Shown here piece by piece: positions 16,453 through 25,377 of a stretch of 64,000 nucleotides of DNA. A program made the translations under genes and the position numbers. The notes beneath the pieces are model-generated. The model made no database searches, had not been told where the DNA came from, and worked only from the letters and a program-made list of their open reading frames with translations. The stretch is from contig NZ_JACHJO010000009.1 of NCBI RefSeq assembly GCF_014203695.1, positions 186,001-250,000 on the forward strand. The letters run 5' to 3'. This DNA is from Nocardiopsis algeriensis (GTDB taxonomy: Bacteria > Actinomycetota > Actinomycetes > Streptosporangiales > Streptosporangiaceae). Positions within the stretch are counted from its first letter, which is position 1. Each line of letters opens with the position of its first letter.

Positions 16453-16716
16453 GTGGCACTTCCCGACACCGAGAACACGTTCCTGGCCGCGCTCGGCCGC
16501 CCGCTCGCCGCGCTGGCCCTGGCCTCCGCGTTCGCCCTGGGCGCCGCGGCCTGCGAGGACCCGGCCGGTGACGGCACCCAGCAGCAGGAGAACGAGGGCG
16601 AGGGCGGCGGCGGCCCCGGTACCGAGCAGGAGGACACGGACGACACGGACGACGACCCCGGCACGGACGGGGACGACATCGGGGACGGGGACGACGGGGA
16701 CGACGGGGACGACTGA
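16453..16716 (+). CDS. Small acidic lipoprotein
   Basis: An 87-aa protein from GTG 16453, with GGAGG 5 nt upstream. A hydrophobic segment (LAALALASAFALGAAAC) ends in a lipobox-like LGAAAC with Cys at position 34, so it is probably lipid-anchored outside the membrane. The rest is low complexity, first Gln/Glu/Gly-rich, then almost pure Asp/Gly/Thr (DDTDDD, GDDGDDGDD). Such a tail could bind cations, but no family is recognised. Its signal has only one basic residue, so export is likely rather than certain. The CPBP protease gene follows 42 bp later. Confidence 0.65.
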   Translation: MALPDTENTFLAALGRPLAALALASAFALGAAACEDPAGDGTQQQENEGEGGGGPGTEQEDTDDTDDDPGTDGDDIGDGDDGDDGDD

Positions 16717-16758
16717 GCCCGGATGCGGCCCGAGGGCGCCGGCGCGTAGATTCGACGG

Positions 16759-17574
16759 GTGAGCGACAAGACCCCTACCGACACAGGCGGCGTCCCCGCA
16801 GCGGCGCCCCGACCGGCCTCCCTGCCCGACCGGCGCCTCCTGGCCTGGGAGATCGTGTGCGTGCTGGCGCTCTCCCTCGGCGCCGCCGCGGTCTCGGCCC
16901 TCATCTCGTTCCTGGGCGTGCTCACCGCGCCCGAGTCCCTGGCCGAGCACACCGCCTCGCTGGTGCGTCCGCAGGCCGACCAGCGGCCCTGGCTCGACCT
17001 GACCCGCCAGCTCTACCTGGTCGCGGCCGGGCTGGCCCCCGTCCTGCTCGTGGTGTACCTGCTGCACCGTTCGGGGGAGTCGGCACGCACGATCGGCCTC
17101 GACGTGCGCCGCCCCCGCTTCGACGCGGCCACCGGAGCACTGCTGGCCGCCCTGATCGGTGCCGGCGGACTGGCCGTGTACGTGGTCTCCTGGCACCTGG
17201 GCCTGACCGTCACCATCGCGCCCAGCGCCTTGGAGGGCCACTGGTGGGACGTGCCCGTGCTCGTCCTCCAGGCCGCGAAGAACGGCATCCTGGAGGAGGT
17301 CGTCGTCATCGGGTACCTGCTGCACCGGCTGGGTCAGCTGGGCTGGTCCCCGTGGAAGGCGGTGCTGGCGAGCTCGGTCCTGCGCGCCTTCTACCACCTG
17401 TACCAGGGTGTGGGCATGTTCTTCGGCAACCTGGTGATGGGCCTGGTGTTCGGCTGGTTCTACCACCGCTTCGGCCGCGTGGTGCCGCTGGTCGTGGCAC
17501 ACACCCTGATCGACGTGGTGGCCTTCGTCGGCTCGGTCTACCTGATCGGGCGCCTGGACTGGCTGCCGGGCTGA
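16759..17574 (+). CDS. CPBP-family intramembrane metalloprotease
   Basis: A 271-aa membrane protein with about seven to eight hydrophobic helices. The CPBP (Rce1/Abi) motifs are visible: KNGILEEVVVIGYL (motif 1 Glu pair), LRAFYHLYQG (motif 2 His) and AHTLIDVVAF (motif 3 His). These residues bind the catalytic metal inside the membrane. The Arg that often follows motif 1 at EExxxR is not present, as in many actinomycete members. TAGATT ends 6 nt before GTG 16759, another leaderless arrangement. Its 3' end overlaps the convergent MFS gene by 37 bp. Confidence 0.88.
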   Translation: MSDKTPTDTGGVPAAAPRPASLPDRRLLAWEIVCVLALSLGAAAVSALISFLGVLTAPESLAEHTASLVRPQADQRPWLDLTRQLYLVAAGLAPVLLVVYLLHRSGESARTIGLDVRRPRFDAATGALLAALIGAGGLAVYVVSWHLGLTVTIAPSALEGHWWDVPVLVLQAAKNGILEEVVVIGYLLHRLGQLGWSPWKAVLASSVLRAFYHLYQGVGMFFGNLVMGLVFGWFYHRFGRVVPLVVAHTLIDVVAFVGSVYLIGRLDWLPG

Positions 17575-18821
17575 CCCCGCCCCGCCGCGACGGCGTCCTC
17601 GAGGTAGCGGGGCCGCCCCAGCAGCGCGCCGGCCCCGGCGTTGACCAGGACCAGGAACAGCACCAGGAGCAGCGGCGCGTGCCAGCCGCCGGTGAGCTCG
17701 TACAGCAACCCGAACAGGAACGGTCCCGCACCGCCGGCGAGATAGCCCAGACTCTGGCTGGAGGCCGACAGCGCCGCGGTCCCCGCGGCGGTGCGGGTAC
17801 GCAGCGCGAAGCTGGTCAGCGCGAAGACGAAGCTGCCCATGCCGGTCCCCAGGAGCGTGGTCCACAGCCACACCCCTGCCACGGGCGCGAACCACAGCCC
17901 GGCCAGGCCGCCGAGGTAGGCCAGGGCGAAGAAGGCCACGAACGGCCGCTGGTCGCGCGTGCGGGTGAGCAGGGTGGGCAGCATCAGGGACGCGGGCACG
18001 CCCAGGAGGGAGAGGTAGGACAGGGCCAGGCCCGCGCCCTGGGCGCCCATCCCCTGGTCGCGCAGCATCTCGGCGTACCAGCCGAACAGGATGTAGGCGA
18101 CCGAGGACTGGGTGCCGAAGTACAGGACGCTCTGGAGGCCGATGCCGGTGCGCAGCACCTGCCGGAAGCCGAGCGCCTGCGCCGGGTCGCCCGGCGCCGG
18201 TTCGTGGCGCAGCACGAGGAGCCAGGGCACGGCGGCCGCGACGCCGAGGAGGGCGTAGGCCCCCAGGGCGATCCGCCACTCGCCCGTCGCCTGCTGCACG
18301 GGGACCGTGGCCGCGGCGGCGATCGTGGTGCCGAGGGCCAGGCCGGTGGTGTAGACGGTGGTCATCAGGCCGACGCGGTCGGGGAAGTGCTGCTTGACCA
18401 GTCCGGGGAGGATGACGTTGCCGATCGCGCCGCCCGCGAGCGCCAGTGCGCTCAGGGCGAGGAAGGCGAGGGGCTCGGAGACCACCGCGCGGGCCGCCAG
18501 GCCGACGGTGAGGGCCGCCAGGGCGACCACGACGAGGCGGTGCTGGCCCAGGCGCCGGGCCAGGACGGGGGTGAGGCCGCCGAAGAGGGCGAAGCACAGG
18601 ACGGGAAGGGTGGTGAGCACACCCGCCCCCACGGCGCTCATGCCCAGGTCCGCGGTGACCTCGCCGAGGACGGGGCCGACACTGGTGATGGCGGTGCGCA
18701 GGTTGAGGGCCGCCAGCGCGATGCCCGCGGCGAGGAGGAGCAGGGCCGCGGTCGGCAGGCGGTCAGAGGTCTCGGGGCGGGACGTCGCCCCGGCCGTCCG
18801 GGAGGCGGATCGGGTACTCAT
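17538..18821 (-). CDS. CynX/NimT-type MFS transporter
   Basis: A 427-aa permease with about 12 transmembrane helices. LRTAITSVGPVLGEV after helix 1 is the signature of the cyanate/nitroimidazole (CynX/NimT) branch of the major facilitator superfamily. The start ATG 18821 lies inside the left arm of an inverted repeat. The gene is divergent from a FadR-type GntR regulator that probably controls it. It ends inside the 3' end of the convergent CPBP gene, so the two transcripts overlap. The substrate is unknown. Confidence 0.88.
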   Translation of the reverse strand: MSTRSASRTAGATSRPETSDRLPTAALLLLAAGIALAALNLRTAITSVGPVLGEVTADLGMSAVGAGVLTTLPVLCFALFGGLTPVLARRLGQHRLVVVALAALTVGLAARAVVSEPLAFLALSALALAGGAIGNVILPGLVKQHFPDRVGLMTTVYTTGLALGTTIAAAATVPVQQATGEWRIALGAYALLGVAAAVPWLLVLRHEPAPGDPAQALGFRQVLRTGIGLQSVLYFGTQSSVAYILFGWYAEMLRDQGMGAQGAGLALSYLSLLGVPASLMLPTLLTRTRDQRPFVAFFALAYLGGLAGLWFAPVAGVWLWTTLLGTGMGSFVFALTSFALRTRTAAGTAALSASSQSLGYLAGGAGPFLFGLLYELTGGWHAPLLLVLFLVLVNAGAGALLGRPRYLEDAVAAGRGQPGSQSRRPIR

Positions 18822-18868
18822 GAAGGATCGCTCACATATTCGTAGGATGACCCGATGTACTTCATGAG
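18817..18868. promoter_or_regulatory. Inverted repeat between MFS and GntR genes
   Basis: CTCATGAAG (18817-18825) and CTTCATGAG (18860-18868) are perfect 9-bp inverted arms 34 bp apart. The left arm covers the MFS start codon. A regulator bound at both could shut off the MFS gene. The divergent promoter TTGACA at 18878-18883 lies next to the right arm. Confidence 0.45.
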
Positions 18869-18985
18869 GATAACGCATTGACACTCCGCGGCTCTTCCCT
18901 CTCGGTACTGGTCTAAGCTCCGCCCTAACACTCCGTACCTGCGCTGGTCCTGTCATCCGGCGACCCACCCCCAGGAGGTTTACGC

Positions 18986-19690
18986 GTGCCCCTCGCCTCG
19001 ACACGCCGGACCGGTCTCGTCGACCAGGTCATCAGTCAGCTAAGGGCCCAGATCGATTCGGGCGAGTGGGGCATCGGTGACCGCATCCCCACCGAGTCGG
19101 AGCTCTCCGACCAGCTCGAAGTGGGCCGCAACACGGTCCGCGAGGCCGTTCGCGCCCTCGCCCACGCCGGCCTGCTGGAGATCCGCCAGGGCGCCGGCAC
19201 CTTCGTCCGCGCCACCAGCGAGCTCGGCGGCGCCCTGCGCCGCCGCCTGGAGCGCTCCCGCATGCGCGAGAACCTGGAGGTCCGCCGCGCCCTGGAGGTG
19301 GAGGCCGCCCGCCTCGCCGCGATGCGGCGCACCGAGGAGGACATGGCCGGCATCGACCGCGCCATGGGCCTGCGCGAGAAGGCCTGGCGCGAGAACGACA
19401 TGGCCGCCTTCGTCGAGGCGGACTTCACCCTCCACCGAACGGTCGTCCACGCCACCCACAACCCGCTGCTCACCGACCTGTACGACGACATCGCACAGGT
19501 CGTCTACGAGAGCATCGCACACACCGCCTACGGGCAGGGCGAGGGGGCCGAGCGCCCCTCCCTCACCGCCGACGGCGTCGACCACTCGAAGTTGGTGGAG
19601 GCGATCCGCTCCGCGGACCCGGCCGCCGCCGTCCGCGAGGCGGCCTGCTACATCGACGAGCTGCTCTCCCTCACCGAGGACGGCGTCTGA
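18986..19690 (+). CDS. FadR-subfamily GntR transcriptional regulator
   Basis: A 234-aa regulator from GTG 18986 with AGGAGG upstream. The N-terminal winged HTH (RIPTESELSDQLEVGRNTVR, AGLLEIRQGAGTFV) is followed by an all-helical FCD domain in which Asp, His and His metal-ligand positions are visible (ADFTLHRTVVHATHN, VDHSKLVEAI). FCD proteins usually sense organic acids with a bound metal. It is divergent from the CynX-type transporter, which it probably controls through the inverted repeat at 18817-18868. Confidence 0.93.
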   Translation: MPLASTRRTGLVDQVISQLRAQIDSGEWGIGDRIPTESELSDQLEVGRNTVREAVRALAHAGLLEIRQGAGTFVRATSELGGALRRRLERSRMRENLEVRRALEVEAARLAAMRRTEEDMAGIDRAMGLREKAWRENDMAAFVEADFTLHRTVVHATHNPLLTDLYDDIAQVVYESIAHTAYGQGEGAERPSLTADGVDHSKLVEAIRSADPAAAVREAACYIDELLSLTEDGV

Positions 19691-19702
19691 CCCGCGCTCC
19701 GC

Positions 19703-20425
19703 TCACCCCTCGGCGGTGCGCGCGGGGGTGTCGCGCCGCGACCCGCCGAGGGAGCGGGGGCGCCCGTGCCCGGCACGCTGCTCCGCCGAGCCCTCCCAGC
19801 CGGCGACCCGCGACGGGTCCAGGCCGAGCAGGTCGAGCGTGCTCTCCCCCGCGCAGACCGCGTCGATGATCTCCTGTTCCCGGGAGACGCTGCTCACGGT
19901 CTCCGAGATGATCGTGCCGACCTGGCCCCGGGGCAGGCAGACGACGCCGTCGTCGTCGGCGACGATCCAGTCGCCCCTGCGCACCGCGAGCGGGACGGGC
20001 CCGGACCCCGCCATGCTGATCTGGCGCCCCACCGATCCGCCCGCCTCGTGGCGGGCCTCTCTGACCGAGACGCCCGTGCCGAACACGGGCAGGCGGTGGC
20101 GGGCGACGGCGCCGATGTCCCGGACACAGCCCTCCAGGACGATGCCGCGCACGCCGCGGGCACGGGCCGCGGCGGCGAGGACCCCGTCGACGTAGCCGTA
20201 CTCGGACTCGCCCGCGACATCGACCACCAGGGCGCAGTCCCGGGGGGCCTGGGCGACGGCGACGTGGAGGGCGAGGTTGTCGCCGGGGGTGCACTGCACG
20301 GGAAGGGCGGAGGCCGCGAACGAGGCCCCGGGCCACAAGGGGAACAGGTGGGTGCCGAAGGGACGTGCGCCGCACCGCGCCAGCGCCACAGTGCCCACAG
20401 CCGTCAAGGTATCCGCAAGCGCCAC
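19703..20425 (-). CDS. RraA-family protein (HMG/CHA aldolase-like)
   Basis: A 240-aa protein from GTG 20425 with GGGAGG 7 nt upstream. The RraA fold is recognisable from GDNLALHVAVAQAP, a long Ala-rich helix, GIVLEGCVRDIGAV (the R-D motif used by aldolase members to bind metal and pyruvate) and GDWIVADDDGVVCLP. Because the Arg-Asp pair is kept, a 4-hydroxy-4-methyl-2-oxoglutarate/4-carboxy-4-hydroxy-2-oxoadipate aldolase or oxaloacetate decarboxylase activity is more likely than RNase E inhibition. The C-terminal 40 residues are an unusual basic tail. It converges on the GntR gene with 12 bp between the stops. Confidence 0.85.
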   Translation of the reverse strand: MALADTLTAVGTVALARCGARPFGTHLFPLWPGASFAASALPVQCTPGDNLALHVAVAQAPRDCALVVDVAGESEYGYVDGVLAAAARARGVRGIVLEGCVRDIGAVARHRLPVFGTGVSVREARHEAGGSVGRQISMAGSGPVPLAVRRGDWIVADDDGVVCLPRGQVGTIISETVSSVSREQEIIDAVCAGESTLDLLGLDPSRVAGWEGSAEQRAGHGRPRSLGGSRRDTPARTAEG

Positions 20426-20575
20426 GTCAGCCTCCCACTCACACCCGCGCCCGGTGCGGCCGACTCGGGCCGGCCGCTTCCATACTCATGGGTAACTTAA
20501 GCGCGATGCAAGGCGTGCGCCGAGGAAACACGTAAAAATGCTACCGGTGGTTACACTTTGGAGCCGAGAGCGCTC

Positions 20576-20587
20576 TCCCGGGCACCC
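20576..20587. promoter_or_regulatory. GAGAGCGCTCTC palindrome upstream of the RraA gene
   Basis: A perfect 12-bp palindrome with the AGCGCT core typical of LacI-family operators. It lies about 150 bp upstream of the RraA start and just past the stop of the Lrp gene, so either a distal operator or a small hairpin is possible. Confidence 0.3.
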
Positions 20588-20614
20588 CCGGTGACGGAGG
20601 CCCCGGCCCGGCAC

Positions 20615-21544
20615 TCATCCCCGCAGCCACTCGGCCGGCTTCTCCCCTCCCCGCCGCTCCTTGCGCACCCACAGGTGGTCCCATGTCTCCACGTGGCCCA
20701 CCTCCGGGACGGAGCGCACCGTGTCCAGGGCCTCCACCAGCCGGCGGCGGTCGGGCGCGGTGAGGGTCCCCACCACGTCGTAGCGGCCGAACCCGCTCGC
20801 CAGGAAGGAGACCCTGGGCATGTTCGCCAGCACCGTCCCCAGCGCCTCGGCATCGCCCCGGCTGCGCAGGCCGAAGCCGAGCTGCTCGTTGGCGCCCACG
20901 GCCGAGGGCTCCACGACCGCCGTCACGTGCACCACCCCCGAGTCGATCAGGCGGACCACCCGCGAGCGCGCGGCCGCCTGCGACAGACCCACCTGGCGCG
21001 CGAGGTCGGCGTAGGAGGCCCGGCCGTCCCGCAGGAGGTGGCGAACCAGACGCCAGTCCAGCGCGTCCAACTCGACGTCACGGAGTTCGCGCACACTGCT
21101 GTGGGCGTCCTTGAACACGGAGTTGGCCCGGAAGACCTCCGCGCCGTCCACCCCCGGCAGCGCGCGCAGCTCGGCGAGCTCCTTGGTGAGGGCGGCGTCG
21201 TCGGCCACCCGGACCTGGGCCACCGCCGGGAAGCGGCCCGCCGTCTGCGCGGCGAAGGTCACGGCCTCGCGCTCCCCCAGCGCCTCCATCAGCGGCCCCA
21301 CCGCACCCGTGACACGGAACGAGACACACCCGAGGACCTCCATGCCCACCACCCCGGCGTGCAGCACGCCGACGATCCGGATCGCCCCCGACTGGACGAG
21401 ATGGCGCACCCTGGCGCGCACCGCCGTACGGGAGAGGCCGACCCCGTCGGCCAGGGCCTGGAACGTCGCCCTGCCGTCTCCCTGCAACGCGCGCATGAGT
21501 GCCGCGTCAACCGCATCGAGCACTGTGGTGCCTTTCCTTCCCAT
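20615..21544 (-). CDS. Lrp/AsnC regulator with two HTH-RAM halves
   Basis: A 309-aa protein. Two Lrp-type winged HTH units are visible, at about 9-60 (LDAVDAALMRALQGDGRATF) and 155-205 (LDALDWRLVRHLLRDGRASY), each followed by a RAM-like ligand domain. Single-chain double Lrp proteins are common in actinomycetes and replace the usual dimer. The ligand is probably an amino acid but is not deducible. Both ATG 21544 (GGAGGG upstream) and GTG 21523 (GGAAGGAAAGG upstream) are possible starts. No obvious target operon is adjacent. Confidence 0.88.
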   Translation of the reverse strand: MGRKGTTVLDAVDAALMRALQGDGRATFQALADGVGLSRTAVRARVRHLVQSGAIRIVGVLHAGVVGMEVLGCVSFRVTGAVGPLMEALGEREAVTFAAQTAGRFPAVAQVRVADDAALTKELAELRALPGVDGAEVFRANSVFKDAHSSVRELRDVELDALDWRLVRHLLRDGRASYADLARQVGLSQAAARSRVVRLIDSGVVHVTAVVEPSAVGANEQLGFGLRSRGDAEALGTVLANMPRVSFLASGFGRYDVVGTLTAPDRRRLVEALDTVRSVPEVGHVETWDHLWVRKERRGGEKPAEWLRG

Positions 21545-22011
21545 GACACCGCCCTCCCCCGGGCGATGCCCCCTCCTGCGGCCCGATCATCGCAGCTGCG
21601 GCAGCTGTATCACTACAGATCGCCAAAGAAATCGGCCGATTCCCCCCTTTGACCGGCCCGAAAGCCTTCCGCAACCCCCCATCCGGGGATTCCAAAGCAC
21701 ATAACAGACTCGTATAGAACATCCCTAATAAGGGAGTAGCCGTGCACACAACCCCGGCAAAGCGCCACACTGATGGCACGGGACGTCAGGATGCCCCAGG
21801 GAGACGCGGACCCCGGTGGGGGACGAGAACGGTGCAGTGCGCGGTGTCCGAAACATGACAGGATTCCGAGAGCCTGCCGTCCCGCTTCTGCCGCGCATCC
21901 GCCCTGCCGCGGCCGCGGTGCCGGACGGCAGCGGGCGCGGGCCGAACGGCCGCGGCGGAGGACGGCACAGGACTCGGGGCCGGATCACCGTCCCCTGGAG
22001 AGGAAACACTG
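21545..22011. other. Long 5' region of the LCP gene
   Basis: A 467-bp divergent spacer with no convincing gene. A weak promoter (TTCCAA at 21690-21695, 17 bp, TATAGA at 21713-21718) would give the LCP gene a leader of almost 300 nt. I do not recognise a known riboswitch in it. Confidence 0.4.
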
Positions 22012-23538
22012 GTGTCAGCCGAGGATGAGGGACAGGCAGGACGACCCGCCCGTCCGAGCGCGGGACGGGCGTTGCTGTGGACGGCGGCCTCGGTCCCCCT
22101 CCCGGGTATCGCCCACCTGAGGATGCGCCGCTGGGTGCCCGGGGCCCTGATCCTGGGCGTGTACCTGGCGGGGGTGGCCGCCCTGGCCTTCTGGATGCTG
22201 CGTCTGGGCAGCGGCGGCTCCCACGCCCTGGCCTCCGTGGCCGGCATGGCGGTGAGCAGCCGGTGGCTGCTCACCGCCATGGGCGTGGTGTTCGCCGTGA
22301 CGGTGCTGTGGCTGACCGTCGTCGTGCACTCGTGGGTGATCACCCGCCCGGACACCGCGCCCCGGGGAGTGCGCCTGCTGAGCGGTGCGGTGGTCGTGCT
22401 GCTGTGCACCGTGGTCGGCGTGCCCTCCGCCCTGGCCCTGCACGGCGGCTACACCGCCTACGAGACCTTCAGCAGCGTGTTCGGCGGGCCCGAGCGCGAC
22501 GACCTGCCCCCGCACGACGACGCCGACCCCTGGAACGGCGCCGAGCGCGTCAACGTCCTGCTGATCGGCTCGGACTCGGCCGACAACCGCTACGGGGTGC
22601 GTACCGACACCATGATCGTGGCGAGTCTGGACCCCGAGACCGGGAAGGCCGTACTCGTCGGGCTGCCCCGCAACCTGGAGGACGCCCAGTTCCCGGAAGG
22701 GTCCGCCCTGGCCGAGCTCTACCCCGCGCCGATGGGCTTCGACCTGCTGCTCAACGACGTGTACCAGACGGTCGCCGAGGCGCCGGACGAGCTGGCGGTC
22801 AACCCGCACGTGCCCGACCCCTCCGCCGACACCCTCAAGGCGGTCATCGGCCACAACATCGGCCTGGCCATCGACTACTACGCGATGGTCGACATGGCGG
22901 GCTTCCGCGACCTGATCGACGCCATCGGCGGTATCGAGGTGTTCATCGAGGAGCCGATCCCCTACGGGGTGCACGGCGGGGTGCTGGAAGAGGGGCGGCA
23001 GGTGCTGGACGGCCACGAGGCCCTCTGGTACGGGCGCTCGCGCGTCAACAGCGACGACTACGGGCGGATGGGCCGCCAGGGCTGCCTCATCAAGTACGTG
23101 GCCGAGCAGGTGGAGCCGACCACCGTCCTCACCAGCTACCGGAGTCTGGCCGGGGCGACCCAGCGGACACTCACCACGGACATCCCGCAGTCGAAGGTGC
23201 CCGCGTTCATCGAACTGGCCGACCTCGTCACCGACAGCGGGGAGATGAGCACGCTCCAGCTCTCCCCGCCCCAGGTCAACACGGCGGCCCCCGACTGGGA
23301 GGCCGTCAAGGCCCTGGTCGCCGAGGCGGTCGGCCTGGAGCCCCCGGCGCCCTCGGCCGACCCGTCTGCCCCCGACTCCGCTCCGAGCGCGTCCGCCGAG
23401 CCCGTCGAGCCCACCGACGACACCGGTGAGGAGCTGACCGAATGGCAGGAGTACACCGGTCTGGCCGAGCCCGAACCCGCCGACCCGGGGCGCCAGGTGG
23501 GTTCCGACGCCACCAGCCTGGACACCCTCTGCCCCTGA
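22012..23538 (+). CDS. LytR-CpsA-Psr (LCP) family cell-wall ligase
   Basis: A 508-aa membrane protein from GTG 22012, preceded by GGAGAGG. The LCP domain spans about residues 175-390: NVLLIGSDSADNR, RTDTMIVASLD (conserved Arg/Asp), VGLPRNLED and YGRSRVNSDDYGRMGRQ are its signatures. LCP proteins transfer glycopolymers from a lipid carrier onto peptidoglycan. Unusually, the N-terminal 150 residues hold about four hydrophobic segments instead of the single anchor of most LCP proteins. The C-terminus is a Pro/Ser/Glu-rich low-complexity tail. A strong terminator follows. Confidence 0.93.
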   Translation: MSAEDEGQAGRPARPSAGRALLWTAASVPLPGIAHLRMRRWVPGALILGVYLAGVAALAFWMLRLGSGGSHALASVAGMAVSSRWLLTAMGVVFAVTVLWLTVVVHSWVITRPDTAPRGVRLLSGAVVVLLCTVVGVPSALALHGGYTAYETFSSVFGGPERDDLPPHDDADPWNGAERVNVLLIGSDSADNRYGVRTDTMIVASLDPETGKAVLVGLPRNLEDAQFPEGSALAELYPAPMGFDLLLNDVYQTVAEAPDELAVNPHVPDPSADTLKAVIGHNIGLAIDYYAMVDMAGFRDLIDAIGGIEVFIEEPIPYGVHGGVLEEGRQVLDGHEALWYGRSRVNSDDYGRMGRQGCLIKYVAEQVEPTTVLTSYRSLAGATQRTLTTDIPQSKVPAFIELADLVTDSGEMSTLQLSPPQVNTAAPDWEAVKALVAEAVGLEPPAPSADPSAPDSAPSASAEPVEPTDDTGEELTEWQEYTGLAEPEPADPGRQVGSDATSLDTLCP

Positions 23539-23573
23539 CCGACCGGTCTGCCGAGGCCTCCGCGAGGTGCTGA

Positions 23574-23605
23574 AGGGGCGCCGCCCGTCCGGGCGGCGCC
23601 CCTTT
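23574..23605 (+). terminator. Intrinsic terminator of the LCP gene
   Basis: GGGGCGCCGCCC and GGGCGGCGCCCC pair perfectly around a GTCC loop and are followed by TTT. Confidence 0.85.
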
Positions 23606-23730
23606 CGCGTCTGCGGGGCGCGGTGCCCCGCGGAGCGTGCCGTGAAACCCCGGGCACACGACGTGACCGGTGCCGGTCAAACGGACGCGAGGCGTTGCCG
23701 GGCGGCGAAGGTCCGTGTGACGCTGGCGCG

Positions 23731-24453
23731 GTGACCTCCGCGCAGTTGCTCACCCTCGTCGCGTTGGGCGTCTTCCACGGCGTACACCCGGGTATGGGGT
23801 GGCTCCTGGCCGTGGCCAGGGGACTTCAGGAGGGCGGGCGGAGGGAGGTCGTACGGTCGCTTCCCGCGATCGCGGCCGGGCACGCGGCGAGCATCGCTGT
23901 CGCGGCGGTCGCCGTGACCGTGACCGGGTCGGTCACCGCGTCGGTGCTCTTCCCCGTGATCGGCGGCGGCGCGGTCGTGCTGGCGGGGCTGGCGCTGCTG
24001 CTGTCGCGGCGCCACCTCCACCGGGACGGAATCCGGATGCCCCTGTGGCAGCTGACCGCCTGGTCGTTCGTGATGTCCTCGGCGCACGGCGCCGGGCTGA
24101 TGCTCATGCCCGTGTTCGCGGGCGACCTCGCGCACGGCGCGGGGCACGGTGCCGCACACGGTGCGGGGCACGGCGCGCACACGGCCCCGGTCGCCGTCTC
24201 CTCCGGGGCGTCCCCCGAGCTGGCCCCCGTGCCGGCCGGGGAGACCTGGAGCCTGTGGGACGCGACGCTGACCGGCCTGGCCGCGGCCGGCGTGCACACC
24301 GCGGCGATGCTCGCCGCCTGCGGCGCGGCCGCGCTGATCGCCCATGACTTCTTCGGCGTGCACGCGCTGCGGTGGCGCGGGGTCACCATGGACCGCATCT
24401 GGGCGGTGACCCTGGTTCTGGGCGGCCTGTACGTGCTGTGGTCGGTCTGGTGA
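23731..24453 (+). CDS. Polytopic membrane protein with His-rich loop
   Basis: A 240-aa protein with about six hydrophobic helices. It starts at GTG 23731; no good ribosome site is visible. LGVFHGVHPGMGWLLAVARG lies in the first helix, and a loop near residue 135 reads HGAGHGAAHGAGHGAH, which could bind a divalent metal. The helix-loop pattern recalls small metal or sulfite exporters of the TauE/NiCoT type, but the diagnostic motifs of those families are not present, so I do not assign a substrate. The next gene on the strand starts 114 bp later. Confidence 0.7.
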   Translation: MTSAQLLTLVALGVFHGVHPGMGWLLAVARGLQEGGRREVVRSLPAIAAGHAASIAVAAVAVTVTGSVTASVLFPVIGGGAVVLAGLALLLSRRHLHRDGIRMPLWQLTAWSFVMSSAHGAGLMLMPVFAGDLAHGAGHGAAHGAGHGAHTAPVAVSSGASPELAPVPAGETWSLWDATLTGLAAAGVHTAAMLAACGAAALIAHDFFGVHALRWRGVTMDRIWAVTLVLGGLYVLWSVW

Positions 24454-24567
24454 CGGCGGCCACGCCCGCGAAAATATCCCTTACGTCGGAAATCTCCGGA
24501 CTCCTCCAGAAGTTGACCCCCGTGAGAGCCCTGCCGGAACACCCCGGCACGAGTGAAAGCGGAGGGT

Positions 24568-25341
24568 ATGGCACACAGAACCGTGCTGCCGAGAAGCCGG
24601 TGGAACGGGTTGATCATCGCCGTCGGAATTCTCGTCGTCCTCGCCGTCGTCGCGGTTCTGGGCGCCCGCTGGGCGGCCCGCAACGACATCCTCCCCGTCT
24701 CCACGCCCTGGGGGCCCGACTGCTCCGTGTGGACCGGGGACGGGCAGGTGCAGCTGGAGCGCGACCAGGCCCGGCGGGCCACCACCGCCGCGGCGGTCCA
24801 GGCGCAGGGCGACGCCGCTCCGATCGAGGCGCCCGACACCGGCGACATCCCCGACGAGGTGATGGAGGTCCTGGTCCACGGCCCCGAGGAGGACGCCGGC
24901 CCTTCGCTGACCTGCCGCTCCGTCAAGAACCCCGATCTGGAGGTGGAGTCCGACCTGGAACCCTCGGGCCTGACCCCGCGCGGTCAGCACCTCAAGGACG
25001 GGCTGGAGGAGCACTTCTCCGACCTGAGTCTGGGCGGCTACGTTCCCGGGGGCTACGACACCGGCCACGGCGAGGGCTCGGCGCACTACGACGGCCGGGC
25101 GATCGACATCTTCTACCGGCCGGTGAACGAGGACAACCGGCGGGCGGGCTGGATCATGGCGCACTGGCTGATCGCCCACGCGCCCGACTACGAGATCGAC
25201 GTCGTCATCTTCGACGACCGCATCTGGAGCACCTACTTCCCGTCGCTGGGATGGCGCCACTACGAGGCCGACCCCGACAACGAGATCCTGCGCCACCTGG
25301 ACCACGTGCACGTGGACGTGCAGCGGGGCCAGGAGGACTGA
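24568..25341 (+). CDS. Membrane-anchored D-Ala-D-Ala peptidase-like protein
   Basis: A 257-aa protein from ATG 24568; GTG 24553 is an alternative. One N-terminal membrane helix (LIIAVGILVVLAVVAVLG) places the rest outside the cell. The C-terminal domain has AHYDGRAIDIF (the HxxGxAxD zinc motif of the M15/VanY/ARB_07466-like fold) and a terminal DHVHVDV with the second zinc His. A conserved two-Cys N-terminal region (DCSVW, TCRSV) is typical of the actinomycete members. It is probably a peptidoglycan-related hydrolase or a catalytically diverged relative. It converges on dodecin. Confidence 0.8.
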   Translation: MAHRTVLPRSRWNGLIIAVGILVVLAVVAVLGARWAARNDILPVSTPWGPDCSVWTGDGQVQLERDQARRATTAAAVQAQGDAAPIEAPDTGDIPDEVMEVLVHGPEEDAGPSLTCRSVKNPDLEVESDLEPSGLTPRGQHLKDGLEEHFSDLSLGGYVPGGYDTGHGEGSAHYDGRAIDIFYRPVNEDNRRAGWIMAHWLIAHAPDYEIDVVIFDDRIWSTYFPSLGWRHYEADPDNEILRHLDHVHVDVQRGQED

Positions 25342-25346
25342 CGGGC

Positions 25347-25370
25347 GGGTCCGGGCGCGAGCCCGGGCCC
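25347..25370. terminator. Bidirectional hairpin with GCGA tetraloop
   Basis: GGGTCCGGGC and GCCCGGGCCC pair (one G-T) around a GCGA tetraloop between the convergent peptidase-like and dodecin genes. Confidence 0.7.
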
Positions 25371-25377
25371 CGCGCGC

